Assembly (NCBI GenBank): GCA_028708425.1
Contig: JAQVYY010000040.1
Span: 1-34,559 of the forward strand
Origin: Bacteroidales bacterium
GTDB taxonomy: Bacteria; Bacteroidota; Bacteroidia; Bacteroidales; Tenuifilaceae
Direction: 5' to 3'
DNA length: 34,559 nt
Shown here: positions 24,184-32,216 of the stretch, piece by piece
Layout of the letters: every line of letters starts with the position of its first letter
Position numbering within the stretch: position 1 is the first letter of the stretch
Program-made: the position numbers and the translations under genes
The notes under the pieces: model-generated
Told to the model about the DNA's origin: nothing
The model's input: the letters and a program-made list of their open reading frames with translations, nothing else
The model's database searches: none

Positions 24184-24837
24184 CTAGTTTTCCTCTTGCT
24201 CTTCCCCTTGCTCTTCTCCTTTTGCTTCATCTTGTACCTCCTCTTCGTCTTCCTCTACTCCTTCAAGACTTTCAGCAGTAGCAAAACCTTTCGCAACTCT
24301 GGCCACTTTAACGGTAGCAATAACAGTGGTTTTCGGCTCAACTATTTCAAATTTATCGAAAACTAAATCATCGGTTAAAAGGCTTTGGCCAAGCATAAGG
24401 TCAGCTATGTCAACTTCAATCGCATCAGGTAAATCATTTGGAAAACCACAAACCCTTACCTTGCGGTGGATTAGGGATAGATGCCCTCCCTCTTTAACAC
24501 CTATGGATGAACCAACAAGCTTTACGGGTAGTGCAATGGTAAGCTTTTTGTCATCGGAAATTTGTAAAAAATCGATGTGAATAACCCTATCGGTTACTGG
24601 ATGAAACTGAATATCTTTTATAATACACTTAATGTTTTTTTTATCAGCACTAAGGTTAATGATGAATACGTCGGGGGTATAGATAATGTTTTTCAAGTCC
24701 TTTTCAATCAGAGCAACCATAATGTTATCTTTGCCACCATAAACAACAGCGGGTACCCGCTCTTCTTTTCTAAGTTGCTTAGCAAACTTTTTCCCGCTTT
24801 CTGTTCTAATCGAACCTTTTAAACTAATTTCTTTCAT
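24184..24837 (-). CDS. rplY: Large ribosomal subunit protein bL25, CTC form
   Basis: Binds 5S rRNA in the 50S subunit. The N-terminal L25 domain (residues about 1-95: SLKGSIRTESGKKFAKQLRK, VPAVVYGG) is followed by the TL5/CTC C-terminal beta domain (about 100-185: LTIALPVKLVGSSIGVKEGG, VRVCGFPNDLPDAIEVDI). The last 30 residues are a Glu-rich acidic tail (EGVEEDEEEVQDEAKGEEQG), common in Bacteroidota. The 217-residue length suits the two-domain form. It has its own promoter downstream of prs, with a structured leader of about 100 bases that could be regulatory. Confidence 0.95.
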   Translation of the reverse strand: MKEISLKGSIRTESGKKFAKQLRKEERVPAVVYGGKDNIMVALIEKDLKNIIYTPDVFIINLSADKKNIKCIIKDIQFHPVTDRVIHIDFLQISDDKKLTIALPVKLVGSSIGVKEGGHLSLIHRKVRVCGFPNDLPDAIEVDIADLMLGQSLLTDDLVFDKFEIVEPKTTVIATVKVARVAKGFATAESLEGVEEDEEEVQDEAKGEEQGEEQEEN

Positions 24838-24877
24838 TTTGTTGTAAACTTTATTGTTAATAATAAACGCTACTCAG

Positions 24878-24934
24878 GGCTGCCCCTCAATGTTAGTCAG
24901 CCCCCCATCACGTTACTACTAGTTGGTTGAGGGG
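24878..24934 (-). promoter_or_regulatory. Structured leader of rplY, possible pseudoknot
   Basis: Two helices interlock: GGCTG (24878-24882) with CAGCC (24898-24902), and CCCCTCAA (24883-24890) with TTGAGGGG (24927-24934); one arm of the second lies in the loop of the first. Coordinates are on the plus strand; the transcript is the complement. This is either an H-type pseudoknot or two alternatives. Autoregulation by bL25 is a guess. Confidence 0.4.
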
Positions 24935-24945
24935 ATTTTGGGTTG

Positions 24946-24953
24946 CAAATATA
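24946..24953 (-). promoter_or_regulatory. Perfect -7 box TATATTTG for rplY
   Basis: Exact TAnnTTTG on the minus strand between prs and rplY, followed by CAACCCAAAAT. No TTG at the usual distance upstream. Confidence 0.5.
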
Positions 24954-25001
24954 GTATTTTTTTGAAGATAATGCTTATCTAGCACGCAAAATGCTAACGG
25001 G

Positions 25002-25946
25002 TTAAACTATAAATTTTTCGCTAATTGATTCGTGGTTGTAAACCTTATTTATTACATCGGCAAAAAGTTCACCTACCGAAAGCACTCTGATTTTTCGGGT
25101 AATCTTGTCGGGTTTTAGGGGTATGGTGTCGGTAACCACCAGCTCAGTGATTTTCGAATTTTCAATACGTTCGTATGCCGGCCCCGATAGCACAGGGTGG
25201 GTAACTAAAGCACGAACGCTTGCTGCCCCCTTGCTCATCATCATATCGGCTGCGGCGCTTAATGTGCCAGCGGTATCAACCATATCGTCCATAATAACAA
25301 CATTTTTGCCTTCCACATCGCCAATAGCAGTTAGCTGTCCTACCTGGTTCGGTTTCTCGCGTGTTTTGTGGCAAATTACAAGCGATGCATTTAGAAATCG
25401 TGAGTAGGCATTAGCACGCTTGGTTCCACCCATATCGGGAGCAGCAATAGCAATATTTTCGAGATTTAAACTCTTAATGTAAGGAACAAATATTGATGAT
25501 GCATAAAGGTGATCGACAGGAACATCGAAGAATCCTTGAATTTGGTCGGCGTGTAAATCCATTGTCATTATACGGTCAACACCAGCTGCACTAAGTAGGT
25601 TGGCAACCATTTTTGCCCCTATGGAAACACGAGGCTTGTCTTTACGATCTTGTCGTGCCCAACCAAAATATGGGATAACGGCAACCACTTTGTACGCCGA
25701 AGCCCTATGCGCAGCGTCAATCATCAAAAGTAGTTCAAACAGATTATCTGATGGGGGAAACGTAGATTGGATAATAAAAACGGTAGCACCCCTAACCGAT
25801 TCGTCTAGGCAGGGCTGAAATTCCCCATCGCTAAAGTCGGTAACATACGATTTTCCAAGGGTGGTGCCGTAGTTTTTGGCAATTTCTTTAGCCAGATACT
25901 CAGAATTTCTTCCCGAAAAGAACTTTATGCAGTGTTGCTTTATCAT
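25002..25946 (-). CDS. prs: Ribose-phosphate pyrophosphokinase
   Basis: Makes PRPP from ribose 5-phosphate and ATP for nucleotide, His, Trp and NAD synthesis. The 314 residues have the class I Prs features: FSGRNSEYLAKEIAKNYG, the FSDGEFQPCLDESVRG segment, ATP-site YFGWARQDRKDKPR, metal-binding MDLHADQIQGFFDVPVDHLYAS, and the PRPP loop VVIMDDMVDTAGTL. Length is normal. Its promoter leaves a leader of only about 15 bases. It is upstream of rplY-pth-S4 on the same strand, a common gene order. Confidence 0.96.
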   Translation of the reverse strand: MIKQHCIKFFSGRNSEYLAKEIAKNYGTTLGKSYVTDFSDGEFQPCLDESVRGATVFIIQSTFPPSDNLFELLLMIDAAHRASAYKVVAVIPYFGWARQDRKDKPRVSIGAKMVANLLSAAGVDRIMTMDLHADQIQGFFDVPVDHLYASSIFVPYIKSLNLENIAIAAPDMGGTKRANAYSRFLNASLVICHKTREKPNQVGQLTAIGDVEGKNVVIMDDMVDTAGTLSAAADMMMSKGAASVRALVTHPVLSGPAYERIENSKITELVVTDTIPLKPDKITRKIRVLSVGELFADVINKVYNHESISEKFIV

Positions 25947-25966
25947 TGGGTAGATTATTTTGGTTG

Positions 25967-25974
25967 CAAAGTTA
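25967..25974 (-). promoter_or_regulatory. Perfect -7 box TAACTTTG for prs
   Basis: Exact TAnnTTTG 20 bases before the ATG, followed by CAACCAAAAT, almost the same start region as rplY. Confidence 0.55.
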
Positions 25975-26070
25975 GAGCAAAATAACCAATGGGTAAAATA
26001 TTTACCCCTAATTTATTACAGTATCTAATAATACAAGGTTCAAGAAATATTTGAACAGATACGCTAATCT

Positions 26071-26679
26071 TTATTCTCCCGACTCTAAACTAGTGTTTAC
26101 CTGAGCTATATAGTCAAGAATTTCTTCTCTCCCACTCCTATTTGTCGATGAGCTTATGAAGATTGGAGGTAGCTCCTCCCATGTTTCGTATAGGTGATTT
26201 TTGTATGCCTCTATGTTCGTTTTGAGCACGGCGGGCTTAAGCTTATCGGATTTTGTGAATATTAAGGCAAATGGAATTCCATTGGCACCTAGCCAGCCTA
26301 TAAATGTTGTATCGATTTGTTGAGGTTCGTGACGCGAATCGATAAGTACAAAGAGACAGGTGAGGGTTTCTCGGTTGGTGATATACTTGGTATTCATTTG
26401 GGCAAAAACTGCTCGCTGTTTCTTTCCCGTTTTGGCGTAACCATAGCCAGGCAGGTCGACCAAATACCACGACTTATTTATTTCGAAATGGTTAATTAGC
26501 TGCGTTTTCCCTGGTGTGCTCGATACTTTCGCTAATGTATTTATGCCCGTTAGCATATTTATTAACGATGATTTGCCAACGTTTGAACGGCCAATAAATG
26601 CATACTCGGGGAGGTTGTGCTCTGGGCACTGTTTTAGCTCGGCACTACTTTTTACAAAATTGGCTGACCGTATAATCAT
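26071..26679 (-). CDS. engB: Ribosome-biogenesis GTPase YsxC/EngB
   Basis: A 202-residue essential-type GTPase needed for 50S subunit assembly. The G motifs are clear: G1 [10 protein letters not shown] (30-39), G2 region [15 protein letters not shown]3 [13 protein letters not shown]4 TKSDK, and G5 SSSTNRSG. The N-terminus [23 protein letters not shown] is typical of EngB. Length is normal. It lies alone between prs and the dipeptidase, with its own -7 box about 70 bases upstream. Confidence 0.95.
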   Translation of the reverse strand: MIIRSANFVKSSAELKQCPEHNLPEYAFIGRSNVGKSSLINMLTGINTLAKVSSTPGKTQLINHFEINKSWYLVDLPGYGYAKTGKKQRAVFAQMNTKYITNRETLTCLFVLIDSRHEPQQIDTTFIGWLGANGIPFALIFTKSDKLKPAVLKTNIEAYKNHLYETWEELPPIFISSSTNRSGREEILDYIAQVNTSLESGE

Positions 26680-26745
26680 TTTATTGTTTTTATTGAAAGG
26701 AATCAGCCAGCTTATCAGCTAGCTGTTCATTGTTTTTACTGTGCG

Positions 26746-26753
26746 CAAATGTA
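26746..26753 (-). promoter_or_regulatory. Perfect -7 box TACATTTG for engB
   Basis: Exact TAnnTTTG on the minus strand, giving a leader of about 60 bases. A TTTG lies 23 bases upstream, farther than usual. Confidence 0.45.
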
Positions 26754-26853
26754 CGGTATTTAATTCGTTGTTGTAACAAAGGGTTCAAAATGTCCTTGCA
26801 CATTTCATTAAGCAAGTCTATCCTCTAGCAAATTAACTTGGGTAAGTGAATGA

Positions 26854-28080
26854 TTACAATTGATTTTGTGCAAATGTTTCCACCTGTTTAAAAACACGCA
26901 GGAAGTTCTCTCCCCATATCTTCTTAATGTTTTCTTCGTTATACCCTCTCCTAAGTAGCTCAACGGTAATGTTTGTCATTTGACTGGCATCAGCACAATC
27001 TTTTAGCCTACCCCCGCCATCAAAGTCGCTGCCTATGCCAACGTAGTCAATTCCTATTTGGTTTACCACGTGGTCAATATGGTCAACTAAATCGGAAACT
27101 GTAGCTAGTTTGGGTGGGAATACCTCGTCCAAACCATACCACTCGTCAATGGCCTTACGGCGAATTTCGGGCTCAAGTTCCTGAAAGTTGCCGTATTTTT
27201 GGTGCAAGGCAGCTCTGGCACTGTCGCGCGCAGGGTAAGGCTCGTCGGGTTTTACGTAGCTGCTTAGCAAGCATATTTGTATTACTCCGCCATTCTCGGC
27301 TAGTTTAGTTAGCATCTCATCGCTAAGGTTACGAGGATTATCACAAACCGCCCGGGCGCAGCTGTGCGATGCGATAACGGGTACGGCAGAGTGCTCAATT
27401 GATTGGTAGAATGCTTGGTCGGATATATGGCTAACGTCAATCATCATTCCCAAACGGTTTAATTCTTTCACCACCTTAATACCAAAAGTACTCAGGCCGT
27501 TGTGCTCGGGACCACTGGGGTCGGTTGACGAATCGCAGATATCGTTGTTTTTTGTGTGGCAAAGTGTTAGGTATCGTGCGCCCATATCGTAAAATTCTTT
27601 TACCCTCGAAATATCTTTTCCAATAGGGTACCCATTTTCAACACCTATATATATGGCTTTTTTACCCTGTTTCTTAATTGATAACGCTTCACTTGCTTTT
27701 GTTGCCATTACAGCACGGTCGGAATTATCATTAATGCTACTTTTTACCCTGCTAAAAATATCTAGTGCCGCCGAGTGTACCTCATCGTACTTCTCGGGGG
27801 TTCTGTCGCCTTGGCCAATAAATACGGCAAAAAATGCGGCGTCTAATCCACCCTCTTCCATTTTTGTTAGGTCAACTCGACCCTTGTTATCAGGGTTTTT
27901 TCCGCTAAAATCGAAACCTTCTCGGTTGAACATAAGCGGTGTATCGGTATGCGTATCAATGGTTACAATGCTTTTGTGAATTTTATGCGCTTGCGCTAAA
28001 AGTTCTTCGTTTGTTTTATTTTGATTGCTAACGCAGCTACTTATTAGTGCAAAAAATAAAAAGAATGGTATTTTTTTCAT
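26854..28080 (-). CDS. Membrane dipeptidase, peptidase family M19 lipoprotein
   Basis: A 408-residue zinc dipeptidase of the renal dipeptidase family. Residues 1-16 are a lipoprotein signal (MKKIPFFLFFALISSC, lipid-modified C16), so it is anchored in the envelope. Zinc ligands are visible: H44 and D46 in IDTHTDTP, a Glu in the GVENGYPIG segment, and His residues in LTLCHTKNND and VIASHSCARAV. MIDVSHISDQAF and YVGIGSDFDGGGR are family landmarks. It would hydrolyse dipeptides, in some members with D-residues, during nutrient uptake or wall turnover. It is downstream of the YceI gene on the same strand but separated by a terminator. Confidence 0.92.
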   Translation of the reverse strand: MKKIPFFLFFALISSCVSNQNKTNEELLAQAHKIHKSIVTIDTHTDTPLMFNREGFDFSGKNPDNKGRVDLTKMEEGGLDAAFFAVFIGQGDRTPEKYDEVHSAALDIFSRVKSSINDNSDRAVMATKASEALSIKKQGKKAIYIGVENGYPIGKDISRVKEFYDMGARYLTLCHTKNNDICDSSTDPSGPEHNGLSTFGIKVVKELNRLGMMIDVSHISDQAFYQSIEHSAVPVIASHSCARAVCDNPRNLSDEMLTKLAENGGVIQICLLSSYVKPDEPYPARDSARAALHQKYGNFQELEPEIRRKAIDEWYGLDEVFPPKLATVSDLVDHIDHVVNQIGIDYVGIGSDFDGGGRLKDCADASQMTNITVELLRRGYNEENIKKIWGENFLRVFKQVETFAQNQL

Positions 28081-28200
28081 TGGAAGTATTTTAAACTTTC
28101 TTTAATTCTGTAAAACAATCTAACTCTATATTGTTGGCATATTTAAATATGACTATCTCTCTTTTGCAAGGTTTAAGCTAGCCTTAATTAATAGTATAAA

Positions 28201-28242
28201 AAAGAGGCAGTCGGGTTTTAACTAAAATCCGACTGCCTCTTT
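28201..28242 (-). terminator. Intrinsic terminator of the YceI gene
   Basis: AAAGAGGCAGTCGG (28201-28214) pairs with CCGACTGCCTCTTT (28229-28242), extended by TTTT/AAAA near the loop. On the minus strand a run of T follows. It lies 30 bases past the YceI stop at 28273. Confidence 0.85.
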
Positions 28243-28272
28243 TAGTAATTATCTTCGAAAAAGACTTGAATA

Positions 28273-28947
28273 CTATTCTGTTATCAGCGTTATTTTAACG
28301 CCCATCTCGTCGTTTATAAAATTGTCTTTTAGGTTGGCGAAAATTGATTTTGACCCGTAGTTTACGTTCCACTCGGTGCGGTTAATAAAAAACCGAAGGG
28401 TTTGTGCTTTTAGGCCACTACTTGTAATGGTAATGCTAGCAGGGAAACTAATTTTTCTTGTAACGCCTCTAAGCGTAAGGTTTCCTTCAATGCGGTGAGT
28501 TAAAATAATACCATCTTCATTTGCCTCGTTATTTTCTATGGGTAAAACAGAGTTAAACCTAAATGTTGCTTTAGGAAATGAGTCAACGTGAAAAAAGTCA
28601 GCAGATTTTAAATGGCCCACCAGTTTTGCATTTGTTTCCGCATCCTGAATATCGAGCACTGTTATTGAATTCATATCCAACGTAAAATCTCCTCCCAACA
28701 GTTCTTCGTTCTTAACGTAGAGGGTTCCGTGTTCAATGGCAAGCGTTCCAAAGTGCTCGCCAGTAGGCTTGATGCCTAGCCACTCTATTCCGCTTTTGTC
28801 AAGGTCAACGTTATGGGTGGTCGCATCCTTAGGGAAACTTATTTCGGAAGCCTTGTCCGATTTAACTTTTTCACCACTTGGGGTTTGCATGCAGCTTGTA
28901 GCAGCTAGTACCACTGAAGCAATTAAAACCAAAAGTTTTGTTTTCAT
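28273..28947 (-). CDS. YceI-family lipoprotein
   Basis: A 224-residue protein with a lipoprotein signal (residues 1-19, ending LAATSC, lipid on C19). The YceI lipocalin-like domain covers about residues 45-222: VDLDKSGIEWLGIKPTGEHFGTLAI, GGDFTLDMNSITVLD, LKSADFFHVDSFPKATFRF, IEGNLTLRGVTRKISFPA and a final VKITLITE strand. YceI folds bind isoprenoids or similar lipids in a barrel; periplasmic members are induced by stress or acid in some bacteria. It forms a single transcription unit bounded by a terminator. Ligand here is unknown. Confidence 0.9.
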   Translation of the reverse strand: MKTKLLVLIASVVLAATSCMQTPSGEKVKSDKASEISFPKDATTHNVDLDKSGIEWLGIKPTGEHFGTLAIEHGTLYVKNEELLGGDFTLDMNSITVLDIQDAETNAKLVGHLKSADFFHVDSFPKATFRFNSVLPIENNEANEDGIILTHRIEGNLTLRGVTRKISFPASITITSSGLKAQTLRFFINRTEWNVNYGSKSIFANLKDNFINDEMGVKITLITE

Positions 28948-29034
28948 ACTATAGTTTTTTTAGGGTTAAAGTTAACAAGCTGTATTTATGGTAAATCTTG
29001 TTTTCTGTAAAAGGCGAAACAAAAATACATTATT

Positions 29035-30654
29035 CTAGCTGTTATCTTTCTCAAAATTGTAATCAGAAACACTAAAACGTTCAAGGATCGATTTGTCGTT
29101 TATCTCTTTCGAGAGCGATTCTATGGTTTCCATCGGCACCTGGAAAAGGTCTAGAATTAGCAGTCCATCGAGCGCATTACTAAACTTTGGGTCAACATTA
29201 AAGCTAATAATCTTTCCGTTTAGCTTAATGTATTTCTTGAGCAACACGGGCATTCTAAACTCATTCGACTCAATATCTCTAATAAATTTATCGAGCTTAT
29301 TAATATCGTTACTCTTTTCAAAAATTACCTCGGTATCGTCAATACTTACAGGTATTTTAAATGAGTGTCGGGGTTTAATTAAGCGCGCAAATTCATGGTC
29401 GTAGTAGTTCGATTCTAGGAAGTTGATAATGAGTCCTTTTGAAAAGTTCGAAAAGCGACTCGATATGCTAACCGGACCAATTAGGTAGCGGTACTCCGGG
29501 TTCTTAAGTAGGAAGTACAGAATCCCTTTCCAGAGTAGGAAAAGCGGCAAGGGTTTTCGTTGGTATTCTTTAGCTATAAACGATCGGCCTAATTCAATAC
29601 TTTGGTTTAGTATAGGTAAAAAGGCGCGGTCAATTTTAAACAGGCTGTGTATGTAGAACCCTTTTTTACCGTACCGTTCCAAAATTTCTTGCCCTTTACC
29701 TACTCGGTAGGCGCCTACAATTTTATTTAGCTCCTCGTCCCAAATAAAAAGTTGGTTGTAGTAAAGGTCAAATTCGTCAATGTCAATTTTGCGGTTGGTG
29801 CCCTCGCCCACCTCCCTAAAAGTTTCTTCGCGTAATCGTCCAATTTCGGTCATTATGTTGGGCATATCAACCGAAGGGGCGCAGTACACGCAATAGTTTT
29901 TACTTTTAAAGAGTAGGTAATCATTGGTTAGTAAATTAACCTCATTCACAATAACTTCAGATGGTACAGGGGGAACAATAGCTGCAGGTGAGGGCTCACG
30001 TTTGAGCCTATAGTTGAAGAATTTTTTTACTTCAATAGATGAGCCTAACGCGTAGGTTTTAAGCCTCAAAAAGCGACCAAAGCGCGATATGTCTGTAAAC
30101 TCATTTTGTTCCTTTACCGAAATGGGCTGCCCTATGCGTAGCTTCACAACTTTATTCTTCTTGTTGAATAGCTCTGATGGAAGCTTGGCTGTTCGGAGTA
30201 TGGGGTGTATAAGCCCTAGAATATGGAACAGGCGACTATTTGTTCCCCTAAAGTAAACAGGAATTATTGGGACCTCTGCCTTTTTTATGAATTTAATTAT
30301 CGAGTCGCTCCATTGCTTATCGGCAACGCCTGGCGACTCGGTATTGTAGTAAGTTGACACTTCACCCGCTGGAAAAATTCCCAGAGGCTTACCCTTGCGC
30401 ACATGGCATAGCGCAACCTTTATGCCTGCTAAGCTGCCCGAGACTTGAGATTTTCCTTCAAAGGGGTCTACGGGAATAATGGTTTCCTTTATTGGCTCGA
30501 TACGCCTTAGCAGAAAGTTTGCCATAACCTTGAAGTCGGGGCGTACTTCCGAGATAATTTTCAGTAAGATTATCCCATCAATCCCGCCGTAGGGATGGTT
30601 CGATACTACAATAAATGGGCCCTCCTTGGGAATGCGCTCTATTTTGCGACGCAA
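29035..30654 (-). CDS. PlsC/OlsB-type acyltransferase fusion (OlsF-like), 5' end uncertain
   Basis: A two-domain acyltransferase of at least 539 residues. From the TTG at 30654, residues about 8-220 are a PlsC-type O-acyltransferase: the catalytic VSNHPYGGID (H20, D26) and GIFPAGEVSTY. Residues about 245-440 resemble OlsB/GNAT-like N-acyltransferases (YCVYCAPSVDMPNIMTEIGR, RLREETFREVGEG, IVGAYRVGKGQEIL, SIELGRSFIAKEYQRKPLPL). The same domain order occurs in OlsF, which makes ornithine or related aminolipids; that function is inferred. Related proteins usually have about 70 residues before the PlsC motif, which are absent here. An ATG at 30673 (MKKFL) goes out of frame in a run of five T; with four T it would read MKKFYKLRRKIERIPKEG. 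So the gene is either started at TTG, frameshifted or truncated. Confidence 0.75.
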   Translation of the reverse strand: MRRKIERIPKEGPFIVVSNHPYGGIDGIILLKIISEVRPDFKVMANFLLRRIEPIKETIIPVDPFEGKSQVSGSLAGIKVALCHVRKGKPLGIFPAGEVSTYYNTESPGVADKQWSDSIIKFIKKAEVPIIPVYFRGTNSRLFHILGLIHPILRTAKLPSELFNKKNKVVKLRIGQPISVKEQNEFTDISRFGRFLRLKTYALGSSIEVKKFFNYRLKREPSPAAIVPPVPSEVIVNEVNLLTNDYLLFKSKNYCVYCAPSVDMPNIMTEIGRLREETFREVGEGTNRKIDIDEFDLYYNQLFIWDEELNKIVGAYRVGKGQEILERYGKKGFYIHSLFKIDRAFLPILNQSIELGRSFIAKEYQRKPLPLFLLWKGILYFLLKNPEYRYLIGPVSISSRFSNFSKGLIINFLESNYYDHEFARLIKPRHSFKIPVSIDDTEVIFEKSNDINKLDKFIRDIESNEFRMPVLLKKYIKLNGKIISFNVDPKFSNALDGLLILDLFQVPMETIESLSKEINDKSILERFSVSDYNFEKDNS

Positions 30655-30674
30655 TTTATAAAAATTTCTTCATT

Positions 30675-30803
30675 TTATTTTACGGGAGCTGAATTTATGT
30701 ATATACCCCATACCAATTGTATTACGCTAAACAATATAGCCAAAATAATCCTTATAAAAGCGAGCACCTGGCGGTTTCTTGCAAAGTTTATATAAGTAAT
30801 CAC
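30675..30803 (-). pseudogene. Small membrane-segment ORF cut by the inverted repeat
   Basis: A 42-codon frame from GTG at 30803 to TAA at 30675, too short to be called routinely. The translation has one strong membrane helix (VLAFIRIILAILFSVIQLVW) with basic residues before it (NFARNRQ). It starts exactly where the inverted repeat begins, so it is probably the surviving 3' end of a gene broken by the repeat. Its stop is one base before the out-of-frame ATG at 30673, as in coupled genes. Identity is unknown. Confidence 0.35.
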
Positions 30804-31104
30804 TACTGTCCGGTAAAAACAAAGTTAAACACTATAGATTCTTCGCTTCACTACGTTTCGCCCTGAAACGTATGTTCGACAAAACCGTTGAAAATAGAAA
30901 TGGCTTTGTCAATGACAAATGTTTAGTTTTTAGGGGGGGGGAGGGCTTGGCTAGCGGCTTAGCCGCTAGCCAAGCCCTCCCCTCCCAAATACAACTCAAC
31001 GCCCTGTCATTCCGACCGTAGTGAGGAATCTATAAATATTAACCAGACGCCAATGATAAGTAATGATGTTAATCCCAATTATTTATTCGAATAATTGGGG
31101 TTAA
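30802..31104 (-). repeat. Inverted dispersed repeat of about 300 bp, right copy
   Basis: Reverse complement of 20926-21217 across its length, beginning ACTACTGTCCGGTAAAAAC. The hairpin is perfect here: GGAGGGCTTGGCTAGCGGC (30940-30958), loop TTA, GCCGCTAGCCAAGCCCTCC (30962-30980), preceded by a G-run of nine (30933-30941). The far end is CCCAATTATTTATTCGAATAATTGGGG split around 31075-31099. Confidence 0.88.
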
Positions 31105-31240
31105 ATTTGGTCTCAGGGAATTGATGTTAAAATGTTCATATTCAACATTAAATGCTGTTTTAGTATGGAGTAATTCTCCGATAAAACTAAATATTTTTAA
31201 ATTCACAAGCGTTTTTTCATAATTTTCATTCATTTTATCA

Positions 31241-31269
31241 TTGAACAATGAATCAATACATTAAATTTG
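31241..31269 (+). promoter_or_regulatory. Consensus Bacteroidota promoter for the 31309 gene
   Basis: TTG at 31241-31243, 18 bases, then TAAATTTG at 31262-31269 followed by C. The leader would be about 33 bases. This is the best promoter match in the window on the plus strand. Confidence 0.65.
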
Positions 31270-31308
31270 CATTAAAATTAATTATTTACATCTAATGCCA
31301 TAACTATC

Positions 31309-32151
31309 ATGAAAAGATTTTTAGTTTTATTATGTCTTATTAGCGTTAGCGTAGCAACCTTTGCCGAACGTTATGCGTCTCGTCCTGCCGATATTAAAAC
31401 ATTTTTAGGAACCACTACCTATGTAGTTCTTGAGGACAACCCCATGTCGGAGTATAATTTTAAGATAAAGGAGGCGGTTGAGCGCTCGTGGACAATTACT
31501 CCCTACGAGTTTATTAGTGCTGCTGAGTTTGAGGAGATGCGTAGCGATATCAATAAATCGTTTTTAGTACAACTTCAAATTAAGTTTACTGGCGATAGGC
31601 TAGAGGCTACATACAGGTATTTATCGGTAGTTCTAGGCTCGGCTGTAAAAAAGCATACCGATTTACCCGACATTTGCTCACTCCCTTTAGGTTACAACAG
31701 TGTTGACGAGGAGAGCTACGCATTTAAGGTTGAGGGGCTTATTCGTTTGGCTCAAATGCATATCAAGAACCTTGACGCCAACCCAAAGCTCATAAAGAAG
31801 AATATTTTTAAACCCTACAATAAAAACCGTAAGCTTGTTAAAAATAAGGAGTTATGGGTTCTTGAGAAGGACTTAGATAAAGCAGTTCGTAGCTTAACCG
31901 ACGTTCGCAATGCCTATCCACACTCGGTGAAAATTGTTACCCCCGATGATATTGAAAATGCTGTGAAGGAAAAAAACGAGAACGTAATCTTTTTGCATAA
32001 GGTAGGTCCCGAGGGTACTCGTCTTCAGGCCCGATGCTACAAATTGCTTATTGATGCAAGCAATGGTGAGCTGTATTACCATAACTACCATATGATAAGT
32101 AAGAAAAACGGCGATGGTTTTCTTGCTAAGGATTTTAAGAAAATTAAGTAG
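31309..32151 (+). CDS. Secreted hypothetical protein of Bacteroidota
   Basis: A 280-residue protein with a signal peptide (residues 1-19, MKRFLVLLCLISVSVATFA). I do not recognise a named family. Features visible: an alpha/beta-looking N-terminal part (IKTFLGTTTYVVLEDNPMSEYNFKIKEAVERSWTITPYEFI), a middle segment rich in Lys and helix formers (about 145-205), and a C-terminal part with VIFLHKVGPEG and LIDASNGELYYHNYHMI. No lipobox, T9SS sorting domain or transmembrane segment, so a periplasmic location is likely. It is a single-gene unit with a strong promoter and an intrinsic terminator, which suggests substantial expression. Function unknown. Confidence 0.75.
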   Translation: MKRFLVLLCLISVSVATFAERYASRPADIKTFLGTTTYVVLEDNPMSEYNFKIKEAVERSWTITPYEFISAAEFEEMRSDINKSFLVQLQIKFTGDRLEATYRYLSVVLGSAVKKHTDLPDICSLPLGYNSVDEESYAFKVEGLIRLAQMHIKNLDANPKLIKKNIFKPYNKNRKLVKNKELWVLEKDLDKAVRSLTDVRNAYPHSVKIVTPDDIENAVKEKNENVIFLHKVGPEGTRLQARCYKLLIDASNGELYYHNYHMISKKNGDGFLAKDFKKIK

Positions 32152-32170
32152 GTTAATGTAAGTATTTTTT

Positions 32171-32205
32171 AGGCATCGCAAAGCCATAGGGTTTGCGATG
32201 CCTTT
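32171..32205 (+). terminator. Intrinsic terminator of the 31309 gene
   Basis: AGGCATCGCAAA (32171-32182) pairs with TTTGCGATGCCT (32192-32203), 9-base loop, followed by TTTT, 20 bases after the stop. Confidence 0.85.
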
Positions 32206-32216
32206 TACTATAATAA

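Larger units (their letters stand above)
30655..31308. other. Gene-poor spacer with the right copy of the inverted repeat
   Basis: Holds the gene remnant (30675-30803), the inverted repeat (30802-31104), then about 200 bases of AT-rich sequence with no motif I can name, ending in the promoter of the 31309 gene. Confidence 0.6.

Noticed and set aside
24045-24822. Several plus-strand open frames over rplY and pth
   Set aside because: The minus strand carries well-conserved rplY and pth; the plus-strand frames are rich in Leu/Ser from the complementary codons.
30802-31104. Inverted repeat as a transposon with terminal inverted repeats
   Set aside because: One end has ACTRYTGTCCGGTAAAAAC-like sequence but the other end lacks its complement, so classical transposon ends are not present.
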